A stretch of DNA of 64,000 bases, taken from the NCBI RefSeq assembly GCF_024808255.1, contig NZ_JANTYS010000030.1, positions 1-64,000 on the forward strand, given 5' to 3'. Each line of letters starts with the position of its first letter. The first letter of the stretch is position 1. The stretch is from Mucilaginibacter dorajii. Lineage in GTDB: Bacteria; Bacteroidota; Bacteroidia; Sphingobacteriales; Sphingobacteriaceae. The notes beneath the pieces were generated by a model. The model had not been told where the DNA came from, made no database searches, and worked only from the letters and a program-made list of their open reading frames with translations. A program made the translations under genes and the position numbers. This document shows, one piece after another, positions 24,399-32,709 of the stretch.

Positions 24399-25399
24399 TC
24401 CTTCGATTCTTCTTTTTTCAGATTACCCGCTAATTGTGGGTTTTGCGGAGGAAGTTTCTTTACATCCCTTTCTACTTCTGTTTGTTGTACAGATACGGCG
24501 TAATCTGCAGGTTCAATGTGGCTGCCGGATGCTTCGGCGTAAACCTGGGTAAACTCGGCACCAATGTACAGGATTGCCGATGTATAATAGATCCACACCA
24601 AAATAACAATGATGGACCCCGCCGCGCCATAGGCCGAGCCCTGCGCTGTATATTGGATATATAAGCTGATAACGTATTGGCCAAGCATAAACAATAGCGC
24701 GGTAAAAAAAGCACCGGAACGAACATCCCGCCATTTGATTTTCACATCGGGTAAAAACTTAAATATGATACCGAAAAGTGTGGTTATTACCACCAGGGTA
24801 ACACCAATGTTAATTCCTTTTAAAACCAACCGGGTTACAGCAGGTAAAAAATGCGCAAGCCAGGTGTTTAGGGCATCCATAACCAAATTGATGGCCAGTG
24901 TTGCCAATAACAAGAAGCCCAGGCTGATGATGAGCGAGAATGACACAAAACGATTTTTGAGTAGCTGAACCCACCCGCGTTTAGGTTTAGCTTTTACGCG
25001 CCATATAATATTTAATGAATCTTGTATCTCGATAAAAATACTACTTGCACCCAACAGCAGCGTAATTATGCCAATTACTACAGCGATGCCCGATTTGCCG
25101 GAAAGCGCCAGGTGTTTTAATATGTCCTGAATTTGCTGTGCCGGGCCAGATCCAACATAATGAGCTATCTGAGGGTAAAGCCTGTCTGTAGCCGCATCGT
25201 GGCCAAAAACAAGTCCTGCTACTGAAATTACGATGATCAATAAAGGAGCTATTGAAAAAACAGTATAATAAGCCAGCGAAGCACTTAACTTTAAGCCGTT
25301 ATCGCTTATAAAACCACTAAAAGTAGCTACCAATACTTTCCAAAGTTGTTTTAAATATTCTTTACTGAAAACGCTCATGTGTTGTAAGTTAATTGCCAT
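24386..25399 (-). CDS. YihY/BrkB-family inner membrane protein
   Basis: Integral membrane protein of 337 residues with about six helices. Family features include LSASLAYYTVFSIAPLLIIVI (about 38-58), GASSIFIEIQDSLNIIW (about 126-142) and the C-terminal LVWIYYTSAILYIGAEFTQVYAE (about 262-284). It was once called ribonuclease BN in error; the true role is unclear. A hydrophilic tail follows, and its last three codons lie within an inverted repeat. The start could instead be Met8 (MSVFSKEY), a better fit to the family. Confidence 0.9.
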   Translation of the reverse strand: MAINLQHMSVFSKEYLKQLWKVLVATFSGFISDNGLKLSASLAYYTVFSIAPLLIIVISVAGLVFGHDAATDRLYPQIAHYVGSGPAQQIQDILKHLALSGKSGIAVVIGIITLLLGASSIFIEIQDSLNIIWRVKAKPKRGWVQLLKNRFVSFSLIISLGFLLLATLAINLVMDALNTWLAHFLPAVTRLVLKGINIGVTLVVITTLFGIIFKFLPDVKIKWRDVRSGAFFTALLFMLGQYVISLYIQYTAQGSAYGAAGSIIVILVWIYYTSAILYIGAEFTQVYAEASGSHIEPADYAVSVQQTEVERDVKKLPPQNPQLAGNLKKEESKDSSK

Positions 25400-25456
25400 T
25401 GCCAGGTGTTTAGCAATTTTGATGCCTTTATAGCATTGGGTTGTAAAATTACCTTT

Positions 25457-26140
25457 TTATAACGCTGTAAAAGGAATGTCTAATAACTGATAATCACGCC
25501 AGCCATCAAAGTCATAATGCCACCACTCGGTAGGTAATACCGTAAAGCCGTGGGCATGCATAATTGTTTTAAGCAATTCGCGGTTGGCAATTTGTAACGG
25601 ACTTGCACCAGGGTAGTTTGCCGATGCTTTCTTGCTGAAGCTATCGAAGCCCGTGGGCATATCCAGTTCTTTACCGCTTTTCAGGTCGATCAATGTTAAA
25701 TCGATAGCGCATCCGCGGTTATGCTTGGAGCCGAACCAGGGCTTGGCCACAAAATTGGTGTCGGCCGTGGTTTCATAAAATTTTACGGTGATGGCGTAGG
25801 GGCGGTAAGCATCAAAGATCTTTAATCCCAGTCCGCGTGTTTTTAAATCGGCCTCTACCTGCTGTAACGCTAAAACTACCGGTAAACGCGCATAGGCTTT
25901 GGCTTGCGGGTACATGCGCCGGTGCATAAAGTTATTGGCGGTAGCATAGCGGATATCCAGCACAACCGATGGGATGTATTTTACAATTTCAACCAACTGC
26001 TTGTTGGCGTTGGCCTTAACTTGTTTTTTATAATTATCGATGCCGCAAATCCGGGTGCTATCAATGTACTTATAATGCTGTGCCTGCACGGTTACCCCGA
26101 TGACGGTCAATAACAACACCATGATAAGCCGGCGTATCAT
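25457..26140 (-). CDS. D-alanyl-D-alanine dipeptidase (VanX/DdpX-like, M15D)
   Basis: Zinc peptidase cleaving free D-Ala-D-Ala, probably secreted: a signal peptide MIRRLIMVLLLTVIGVTVQA is followed by QH. Of 227 residues, zinc ligands are His140 and Asp147 in SKHNRGCAIDL and His208 in EWWHYDF. Glu205 is the base and Arg113 (AYRP) the transition-state residue. The gene starts six bases after the alanine dehydrogenase stop, so both are probably in one operon. Location in the periplasm suggests turnover of peptidoglycan fragments rather than vancomycin resistance; no vanH or vanA gene is near. Confidence 0.9.
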   Translation of the reverse strand: MIRRLIMVLLLTVIGVTVQAQHYKYIDSTRICGIDNYKKQVKANANKQLVEIVKYIPSVVLDIRYATANNFMHRRMYPQAKAYARLPVVLALQQVEADLKTRGLGLKIFDAYRPYAITVKFYETTADTNFVAKPWFGSKHNRGCAIDLTLIDLKSGKELDMPTGFDSFSKKASANYPGASPLQIANRELLKTIMHAHGFTVLPTEWWHYDFDGWRDYQLLDIPFTAL

Positions 26141-26146
26141 TAATGT

Positions 26147-27373
26147 TTATCGGTTAGATACAATAAGCAGGTCGAGATCTTTACAAGGGATAGAAAAACG
26201 CTCGCCAATATATTTATTGGTGAGTTGTCCCTGGTAAATGTAAACAGCCGCACGCACGCCCGACTTTTGCCAGATCACGTTTTTAATGCCGCCCTGTTCG
26301 CCAATGTCCAGCAAAATAGGGGCAAAAATATTGGTAAGGGCGTAGGTAGCGGTACGGGCCACCCTTGAGGCAATGTTAGGGACACAATAATGGATCACAT
26401 CATATTTACGGAACACCGGGTGGGTATGGTTAGTAACTTCCGAGGTTTCAAAACAACCACCCTGGTCAATACTTACGTCTATCACCACCGAATCGCGTTT
26501 CATGCGGCTTACCGTGGCTTCTGAAATAAGCATCGGACTACGGCCATCTTCGGCACGGATAGCGCCAATGGCCACATCACAGGTGGTAATTGCTTTTTCA
26601 AGTACAATAGGCTGTACAACCGATGTAAAAACCCGGGCACCTATATTGTTTTGTAAGCGGCGAAGCTTATATATCGATGGATCAAAAACTTTTACTTCGG
26701 CGCCTAAGGATATGGCAGTACGCGCAGCGTATTCGCCAACTGTGCCGGCACCTAATATTACAATTTCTGTTGGTGGCACGCCGGTAATGCCGCCCAGCAT
26801 CAGACCTTTGCCTTCAAAAACGTTGCTTAAATATTCGGCAGCTATGAGTATGGATGTGGCACCCACAATTTCGCTCATGGCCCGTACTACGGTTAATGAG
26901 CCACCTTCGTCAAGTAAATGCTCAAAGCAAAGCGCGGTAACATTTTTTTTCATGAGGGCATGCAGGCAATCGGCCTTTAACGTGGCCAGCTGCAGTGCCG
27001 AGATCAGGATTTGCCCATGCTTCATCATTTCAATTTCCTGCGGCATAGGCGGGGCAATTTTAATAATGATATCGGCTTCGTAAACAGTTTTGGTATCGTA
27101 AACTATAAGGGCTCCCTGCTCGCTGTAATCTTTATCACTAAAATTGGCGGCCTGCCCGGCATTGCTTTCCAGCATTACCCTATGGCCATTGTTTACCAAT
27201 AAGGCTACCGAAAGCGGTGTAAGCGGAATCCGGTTTTCCTGGAAAGAGATTTCCTTGGGAATGCCAATAAATAGTTGATTTTTTTTGCTTTTAACCTCCA
27301 GCATCGACTCCTGGGGTTGCATCATTGCCTGCTTGGCAATATCCGAAAACCCGCTGATTATCCCTGAACTCAT
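26147..27373 (-). CDS. ald: Alanine dehydrogenase (AlaDH/PNT family)
   Basis: NAD-dependent oxidative deamination of L-alanine to pyruvate and ammonium. The 408-residue chain has the AlaDH/PNT N-terminal domain beginning IGIPKEISFQENRIPLTP (about 33-50) and the Rossmann domain with VILGAGTVGEYAA (about 210-222). The HCVPNIASRVARTATYALTN segment near 325 is family-typical. An N-terminal extension of about 30 residues precedes the conserved start, so translation might begin later. The VanX-type dipeptidase gene follows six bases after, and tsaE lies 53 bases before, all on the minus strand. Confidence 0.88.
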   Translation of the reverse strand: MSSGIISGFSDIAKQAMMQPQESMLEVKSKKNQLFIGIPKEISFQENRIPLTPLSVALLVNNGHRVMLESNAGQAANFSDKDYSEQGALIVYDTKTVYEADIIIKIAPPMPQEIEMMKHGQILISALQLATLKADCLHALMKKNVTALCFEHLLDEGGSLTVVRAMSEIVGATSILIAAEYLSNVFEGKGLMLGGITGVPPTEIVILGAGTVGEYAARTAISLGAEVKVFDPSIYKLRRLQNNIGARVFTSVVQPIVLEKAITTCDVAIGAIRAEDGRSPMLISEATVSRMKRDSVVIDVSIDQGGCFETSEVTNHTHPVFRKYDVIHYCVPNIASRVARTATYALTNIFAPILLDIGEQGGIKNVIWQKSGVRAAVYIYQGQLTNKYIGERFSIPCKDLDLLIVSNR

Positions 27374-27426
27374 GTATATGTTTTTTTCTGGCTGATGAAG
27401 ATAAGAAAAAAGGAATTATCCTGAAA

Positions 27427-27843
27427 CTAAATATTTTCGACCGTAATCTGCCTTGCGCCATCGTCCAAAACCCGGATGCTGATGTTACTATAACGTTCGG
27501 GCAGCAGATCTGGAATTTTCCCGGGCCACTCAATAAAGCACCAGGCCCCGGCATAAAAATATTCTTCATAACCCATATCCAGGGCTTCTGTTTGGTCTTT
27601 AAGTCGATAAAAGTCGAAATGGTAAATTTTATCTTTAGCGGTGTGGTATTCGTTCACTATCGAAAATGTAGGGCTGCTGATGTTATCCGTTGTACCCAGG
27701 GCCTTGCACAACTCTTTAATTAGGGTAGTTTTCCCCGCCCCCATATCACCATAAAATAAAAAGATCTTATTACCGGCTGCATGCTCAATAATAGCCTTAG
27801 CGGCCTCGGGTAGCTTTGTTATGGATTGGATAGTTAATTGCAT
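27427..27843 (-). CDS. tsaE: tRNA t6A biosynthesis ATPase TsaE
   Basis: ATPase partner of TsaB/TsaD in forming N6-threonylcarbamoyladenosine at position 37 of ANN-decoding tRNAs. It has 138 residues with P-loop GDMGAGKTT (about 32-40), the family segment SSPTFSIVNEYH (about 56-67), Walker B-like HFDFYRL (about 74-80) and the C-terminal CFIEWPGKIPDLLP (about 101-114). Length and motifs fit well. It is the first gene of a minus-strand set with ald, the dipeptidase and yihY. Confidence 0.95.
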   Translation of the reverse strand: MQLTIQSITKLPEAAKAIIEHAAGNKIFLFYGDMGAGKTTLIKELCKALGTTDNISSPTFSIVNEYHTAKDKIYHFDFYRLKDQTEALDMGYEEYFYAGAWCFIEWPGKIPDLLPERYSNISIRVLDDGARQITVENI

Positions 27844-27845
27844 GG

Positions 27846-27942
27846 CAGCCCCCTCTAAATCTCCCCCGGTAGGGGAGACTTTTTATTAGTTCTTTTTAGT
27901 TTATTGAAGCCCTCCCTTCCGGGGAGGGTTGGGTGGGGCTAA
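27846..27942. repeat. Intergenic inverted repeat, CCCTCCCC-rich
   Basis: AGCCCCCTCTAAATCTCCCC near 27847 and, inverted, AGCCCCACCCAACCCTCCCC near 27942 form imperfect GC-rich arms of about 36 bases. It sits between tsaE and a hydrolase remnant. Confidence 0.7.
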
Positions 27943-27948
27943 AATAAT

Positions 27949-28130
27949 CAAATATTTTCAACCTGTGCTTTCAGGAATTTATCGGCTACTTCAATATGCC
28001 AAATATGCCCGCAGTTATCAAACTCAATTCATTTACAGGCCGGAATCTTTTTAATGATTTCGGTGCTCATATCCCGTTCTGCCATCCATTATCTCAAAGC
28101 GGCATCAACTCGCGTAATTTTACGTTTATA
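27949..28130 (-). pseudogene. Remnant of an alpha/beta-hydrolase C-terminus
   Basis: The minus strand reads AERDMSTEIIKKIPACK, an in-frame TGA where Trp or similar is expected, then IEFDNCGHIWHIEVADKFL before the final TGA at 27949-27951. The NCGHIWHIE block is the catalytic-His end of alpha/beta hydrolases. A second in-frame stop (TAA) precedes WMAE. No intact N-terminal half is present, so this is a decayed 3' fragment. Confidence 0.7.
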
Positions 28131-28377
28131 TGGGCAACATATTGAGTAAAAGCACGCTATGCATTTCAGGCAAAACACCCCAACTTTGAAATAAATACCT
28201 GATCAAACCTACTTTTCTACATTAAACTATTGCTATCTACAAATCATTGCACCATGCTGTCGGCATTTTTGCGTGTTTTGGTTTCATGCAATAAAAGGAA
28301 TACAAACAAATAAATAACCAGATACAGGGAAGCCGAAAACTGATTCAGAGTAGGCAACAAACAAACATCAACAACAA

Positions 28378-29535
28378 ATGAAAACTACCCCAAAAACCGC
28401 AGAAGGCGCTGCTCCAGAAGTAATTGCCTGTTCGCTAAAAATGCTGCCACAAGATCAATGGATCCCGGCTTCAGAAACGGCTATCAGGATTAATCCGGCC
28501 AACAAGGCACACCTTCACCAGTTTAGGCAGGCATTTGGCGATACCGTAATTGAGCCAGCTCACCTTGCCCTGCTTACCGCTAAAAGATGGCCATCAACCG
28601 GCGTGAGTTTAACGGTTAGCTTTTTAGAGGCTATTGACCCTGCATTGGCCACCCGCATATTATCGCACATGAACTCCTGGAGCCAATATTGTAATGCCAA
28701 ATTTACCCAGGTACCTTCAAACGGGCAGGTACGTATTAGTCTTGTTGGCAGCGGTTACTGGTCTTATTTGGGAACCGACATTTTACATATTGCTGCCGGC
28801 CAGGCTACCATGAACCTGCAGGGTTTTAGCATGGCTACAGCCGAATCTGAATACCACCGCGTGGTGCGCCACGAAACAGGGCACACTTTAGGTTTCCCGC
28901 ATGAGCATACCCGCAGCGAAATTGTAAACAGGATTGATCCGGTTAAAGCTAAAGCCTACTTCCTGGCAAATGATGGCTGGGATGCCAATATGGTAACCGC
29001 CCAGGTGTTAACTCCCTTAAATGACTCGGCCCTTATTGAAACCGCTCATGCCGATCCAAATTCCATCATGTGTTACTGGCTGCCGGCATCTATTATGAAA
29101 GATAATATTGCTGTGGCCGGCGGTACTGATATTGACGCGCAAGACCAGCAGTTTGCAAACCAGGTGTACCCATTAACTCACAAAATACTTATTAAGGAGC
29201 ACAAAGATGTGAAGCTTGAAAAGGTTGAGCACAAAGAAAAAAATGAGAAGATAGAGCATAAAGAGAAATTAGAAAAAATTGAGCACAAGGAAAAAATAGA
29301 GAAGATAGAGCATGTTGAGAAAAACCTGATCATAGACCACAAGGTTATTGATCATAAGGTTAGCGATATACTTCACCCTAACCCACCTATCGTTGTAGGC
29401 CCTACCCCAGGTCAGGCCCCATCCGGTCTTGAACAAAGGGTGCAGGAATTAGAGGCCGTGGTTACTTCGCTCACCTCATTTATTGATAGCAGCTTACGCC
29501 CTAACCTAAGCAAGGGAGCCCTTTCAAACGAATAA
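28378..29535 (+). CDS. Metzincin zinc protease with Lys/Glu-His repeat linker
   Basis: A 385-residue protein. Residues about 60-265 form an astacin/matrixin-like protease: zinc motif HETGHTLGFPH (165-175), then a Met-turn candidate SIMCYWLP (about 228-235). No signal peptide is visible, unusual for this class. Residues about 275-325 are a repetitive, highly charged stretch built on KIEHKEK-like units. The C-terminal EQRVQELEAVVTSLTSFI (about 356-373) looks like a short coiled coil. It is first of three closely spaced plus-strand genes, followed by two ATP-grasp-related genes. The substrate is unknown. Confidence 0.82.
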   Translation: MKTTPKTAEGAAPEVIACSLKMLPQDQWIPASETAIRINPANKAHLHQFRQAFGDTVIEPAHLALLTAKRWPSTGVSLTVSFLEAIDPALATRILSHMNSWSQYCNAKFTQVPSNGQVRISLVGSGYWSYLGTDILHIAAGQATMNLQGFSMATAESEYHRVVRHETGHTLGFPHEHTRSEIVNRIDPVKAKAYFLANDGWDANMVTAQVLTPLNDSALIETAHADPNSIMCYWLPASIMKDNIAVAGGTDIDAQDQQFANQVYPLTHKILIKEHKDVKLEKVEHKEKNEKIEHKEKLEKIEHKEKIEKIEHVEKNLIIDHKVIDHKVSDILHPNPPIVVGPTPGQAPSGLEQRVQELEAVVTSLTSFIDSSLRPNLSKGALSNE

Positions 29536-29596
29536 TTTTTACCCGGCAGGTGTAACAAGGGATTGCCTTTTTATGCCTGCCATTTTACAACCAACC

Positions 29597-30394
29597 ATGC
29601 TTTTAATTATTGCCCACCACCATGATGCCGAAGCGCGATGGCTTTGTAAAATCCTAAAGGAAAGTTACAACCAGCCGCTTCACCTGTTAATGCCCGAAGC
29701 TTTGGGGATTGATTACAGCATATCCCTTCAGCTTAAAAACGACGGCCTCCACCATGCATCCGTTTTTTTTCATGAGGGCAAAGTGCTTCTTGATTGTAAC
29801 GATGTAACCTATGCCATTAACCGCCTGAGTTATATTGATCCAATTGTTTGGAAACATACCAATGCTGATGAACGGGCCTACGCCACTAACGAGCTGAATG
29901 CCTTTTTTCCGGCGTTAATCCACTCGTTAAAATGCCCTGTAAGCAACCGCATTTATAATGGCGCGCTTTATGGCGATAATAGCTTTGCTGCCAAATGGGG
30001 CATGCACCTTTATGCGCATGGCATCCCGGTTGATGCCTTGTTAACCGATGCTACCGGCAAACTTTACGAAAAACTACGCACCATTCCAGCCGAAAAAATA
30101 AACAGGTTAATGTATACCAACAACCAGGTTATTTTACCCCCCGGCCAGGAGCCTATCATTAATTTTGAAGCCATTAAGCAATGTATTTTAAAAAAAGATG
30201 AGCCGGAAACCCTGGAGTTTATTTTCATAAAGAAGCAAAACAACAGCCCTCAGCTGGTGCAGATAACCAAAACGCCTTCGTTATCCTGTTACGGCAATAT
30301 GTTTGCACAAACTATTTATAACCACATTAACAACCTACGCTATGATCATATTAATGGGGATACCCAGCGAAACACCCTTGCGGCTGCTTGCTGA
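29597..30394 (+). CDS. ATP-grasp N-lobe-like protein without catalytic domain
   Basis: About 265 residues from Met at 29597 (MLLIIAHHHD); an in-frame ATG at 29573 would add eight. The order of features (LLIIAHHHDAEA; AINRLSYIDP; ATNELNAFFPALIHSLKCPV; NRIYNGALYGDNSFAAKWGM; HAHGIPV-like) parallels the N-terminal part of MvdD/RimK-like ATP-grasp ligases and of the next gene's product. The nucleotide-binding and ENP catalytic segments are missing. It overlaps the next gene by about 53 bases, implying coupled translation and perhaps a heterocomplex. Assignment is by eye and moderate. Confidence 0.6.
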   Translation: MLLIIAHHHDAEARWLCKILKESYNQPLHLLMPEALGIDYSISLQLKNDGLHHASVFFHEGKVLLDCNDVTYAINRLSYIDPIVWKHTNADERAYATNELNAFFPALIHSLKCPVSNRIYNGALYGDNSFAAKWGMHLYAHGIPVDALLTDATGKLYEKLRTIPAEKINRLMYTNNQVILPPGQEPIINFEAIKQCILKKDEPETLEFIFIKKQNNSPQLVQITKTPSLSCYGNMFAQTIYNHINNLRYDHINGDTQRNTLAAAC

Positions 30395-31247
30395 AGCTTG
30401 TAATGCCAAAAGGATACCTTATGAATTATTTAACCAGCGGCAACAGGAAAGCTGGACAGTAACTTACGATTTCAGGCTGCCGGGCGATGGCATGTTAAGC
30501 AATGGAACCAGGCAGCTTAAACTTAATGACTGCACCGGGCTTTACCTGCGTACCATGGACCATACCCAGGTGCCCGAGTATGCCCAAACAAAAAAACAGG
30601 TTGGGATCAATGGCATGTACGAGAAACTTTTTCAGCTTATTGATTCAGAGAGTGATTGCAAAATAACCAACCCGCCATCGGTGCAAATGTCAAATAATTC
30701 AAAACCCTATCAGTCGCAGATCATTAAACAATACGGGCTTGATATCCCTGATATGTGCATTACCAGCAATGAGGATGAGGCCCGGGAATTTATGGCAAAG
30801 TACAAAGCGGCCATTTATAAATCAATAAGCGGCACCCGCAGCATTGTAAAACAGGTTGATGAGGCGGCACTACAAAATCTGCATAAAATAAAATACTGCC
30901 CCGTACAATTCCAGGAGTGTGTTACCGGCTTTAACGTGCGGGTGCACGTGGTTGGGCAAAGAGCCATAGCCACCAAAATTTGCAGTAATGCCATAGATTA
31001 CCGCTATGCCCGCGCCGAAGGTAAGCAGACCACGCTTGAAGCCTATGACTTACCGGCCCACCTTGCAGAAAAATGCATTGCCCTGGCCCATGGTTTACAC
31101 CTGCCCTTTGCTGGTATCGACCTCATGATCACCAACGATGGCCGCACCATATGTTTTGAAGTAAATCCATCGCCGGGCTACAGTTATTATGAACTAAACA
31201 CCGGGCAGCTCATTAGTCATGCACTGGCAGATTATTTGGCAAACTGA
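30342..31247 (+). CDS. RimK/MvdD-like ATP-grasp ligase
   Basis: About 301 residues from the ATG at 30342 (MILMGIP); an upstream start at 30303 is possible. N-lobe: GLYLRTMDHTQVP and ITNPPSVQMSNNSKPYQSQI. ATP-grasp core: AAIYKSISGTRSIVKQV (nucleotide loop), PVQFQECVTGFNVRVHVVG, and catalytic metal site FAGIDLMITNDGRTICFEVN followed by PSPGYSYYE. Such enzymes form amide or ester bonds using acyl-phosphate intermediates, including in graspetide maturation and RimK-type tail modification. Neighbours are a catalytically incomplete homologue and a metzincin. The substrate is unknown. Confidence 0.82.
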   Translation: MIILMGIPSETPLRLLAEACNAKRIPYELFNQRQQESWTVTYDFRLPGDGMLSNGTRQLKLNDCTGLYLRTMDHTQVPEYAQTKKQVGINGMYEKLFQLIDSESDCKITNPPSVQMSNNSKPYQSQIIKQYGLDIPDMCITSNEDEAREFMAKYKAAIYKSISGTRSIVKQVDEAALQNLHKIKYCPVQFQECVTGFNVRVHVVGQRAIATKICSNAIDYRYARAEGKQTTLEAYDLPAHLAEKCIALAHGLHLPFAGIDLMITNDGRTICFEVNPSPGYSYYELNTGQLISHALADYLAN

Positions 31248-31279
31248 TAAACCGCAGGCGTATAAGCTATACACAACGG

Positions 31280-31924
31280 TTATAACGTTATTACCTGGTT
31301 TTGGATAGCATACAGCACCAATCCCGTACGCGATTTAAGGTTAAGTTTTAAAAACAACGATTCGCGGTAGTTGTCAACCGTGCGGGGGCTTACGCATAGT
31401 TTATCGGCAATCTCTTTATAGGTTAGCTCCGAACAGCTGAGCTTTAAAAACTCGATTTCATTTTTGGAGAATGATGGCTCGGTTTGCTGATTGGCTACCG
31501 AGCGGATGAGCTTGCCCGAAACCAATTCATTGATAAAAACACCTTTTTCATATACGGTTTTAATGGCGTTAAATACCTCGCGCGGATCGGCTCCTTTCAG
31601 CACATAGCCGGCGGCCCCGCATTTAATCATCTTTATAACAGCCTTATCGTCCTCGTACATGCTTAGGGCCAGTACTTTTATTTGAGGATGGTGCTTTTTT
31701 AACCATGTTGTTGCCGCGTAGCCATCCATAACGGGCATGTTCAGGTCCATCAAAACTACATCGGGAAGGGTGTTTTTAGGTAAAAGCTGTTGCATATGCT
31801 CGCCGTTGTTGGCTTCAAAAACAACCGTAAGACCTTTAAACTCTTTCATTAAAGCGGCTACGCCATTCCTGAACAGCGTATGGTCATCTACAATAGCGAT
31901 ATGGATAAGGTTAGTTGCTGTCAT
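31280..31924 (-). CDS. NarL/LuxR-type response regulator (module B)
   Basis: Transcriptional output of a two-component pair, 214 residues. Receiver: Asp13/Asp14, phospho-acceptor Asp60 in VVLMDLNMP, and Lys110 region YVLKGADP. LuxR-type HTH: SKNEIEFLKLSCSELTYKE then SPRTVDNYRESLFLKLNL. The gene overlaps its kinase gene by four bases, so translation is coupled. It is paralogous to the regulator at 12544-13200 and has the same three upstream partners. Confidence 0.93.
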   Translation of the reverse strand: MTATNLIHIAIVDDHTLFRNGVAALMKEFKGLTVVFEANNGEHMQQLLPKNTLPDVVLMDLNMPVMDGYAATTWLKKHHPQIKVLALSMYEDDKAVIKMIKCGAAGYVLKGADPREVFNAIKTVYEKGVFINELVSGKLIRSVANQQTEPSFSKNEIEFLKLSCSELTYKEIADKLCVSPRTVDNYRESLFLKLNLKSRTGLVLYAIQNQVITL

Positions 31925-32709
31925 TGTGGATAAGGTATAAATACATGAATAGTTGTACCGCTGCCCGGCAGCGAGTTAATGGTTGTTTCGCCGCCAATCA
32001 TTGATGCCCGTTTTTGGATGTTTTGCAGCCCCATCCCAATTTGCTCTGCCGGTAATTCATTGATGCCGAAACCAACACCGTTATCTTCAATGCTTAGTTT
32101 TAAACAGGCATCGGCATAATTTAAATCGATATGGATGCAGGTAGCCTGGGCGTGTTTGATGGTGTTGTTGATGATCTCCTGCAAAATGCGGAACAAGATG
32201 AGGTCCTTTTCGGGATTGCCGGCCGTGCTATCAAGTCCTTTACAGGTATAATTAACCTCATATACCCCTGTTTTTTGTAGCCAGTTAACCTCTTGCTTAA
32301 TAGCCTCATGCAGCCCCAGACCAACCAATTGCTCACCCTGTAATAATTTGCCCAGCAGGCGCATTTCCTGTATGGAACGGGCTGTAAGATCAATAGCATC
32401 GTTTACCTTTTTCAGCATTGCATCCGGCTCGCTGTGGGCAATTGATTTTAAGGTAAAGGAGGTAAGGCTAAGTAACTGCCCTATATTATCATGCAAATCG
32501 GCACCAATGGTTTGCATGGTTTGCTCGCGTATTTCGTGCTGGGTTTTTACAAGTTCGCTGTTAAAATCCTGTTCCATCTGCATCTTTTCCTCCGCGTGTT
32601 TTTTTTTGCGTCCATTATAAATAACCAGGTATGACACCAGGGCTGCCGGTGCTAAAAAGAATATAGCCGACGCTATGATGATTGGCCAGGTAATATCTTC
32701 ATTTCCCAT
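31921..32709 (-). CDS. HisKA_3 sensor histidine kinase (module B)
   Basis: A 262-residue membrane kinase: one helix at about 8-31, a coiled-coil linker, dimerisation box QTIGADLHDNIGQLLS with phospho-His73, and HATPase domain with EIINNTIKHAQA (N-box), DNGVGFGI and GMGLQNIQKRAS. It has no separate sensor domain. It overlaps the regulator gene by four bases and the polytopic membrane protein gene by 37, an even tighter arrangement than module A. Confidence 0.92.
   Translation of the reverse strand: MGNEDITWPIIIASAIFFLAPAALVSYLVIYNGRKKKHAEEKMQMEQDFNSELVKTQHEIREQTMQTIGADLHDNIGQLLSLTSFTLKSIAHSEPDAMLKKVNDAIDLTARSIQEMRLLGKLLQGEQLVGLGLHEAIKQEVNWLQKTGVYEVNYTCKGLDSTAGNPEKDLILFRILQEIINNTIKHAQATCIHIDLNYADACLKLSIEDNGVGFGINELPAEQIGMGLQNIQKRASMIGGETTINSLPGSGTTIHVFIPYPQ

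Noticed and set aside
24386..25399. Ribonuclease BN label
   Set aside because: The YihY/BrkB family was misnamed; true RNase BN is a soluble metallo-beta-lactamase enzyme, and this is a membrane protein.
25457..26140. Vancomycin-resistance vanX
   Set aside because: No vanA, vanH or vanRS genes nearby; signal peptide and ald neighbour point to wall turnover.
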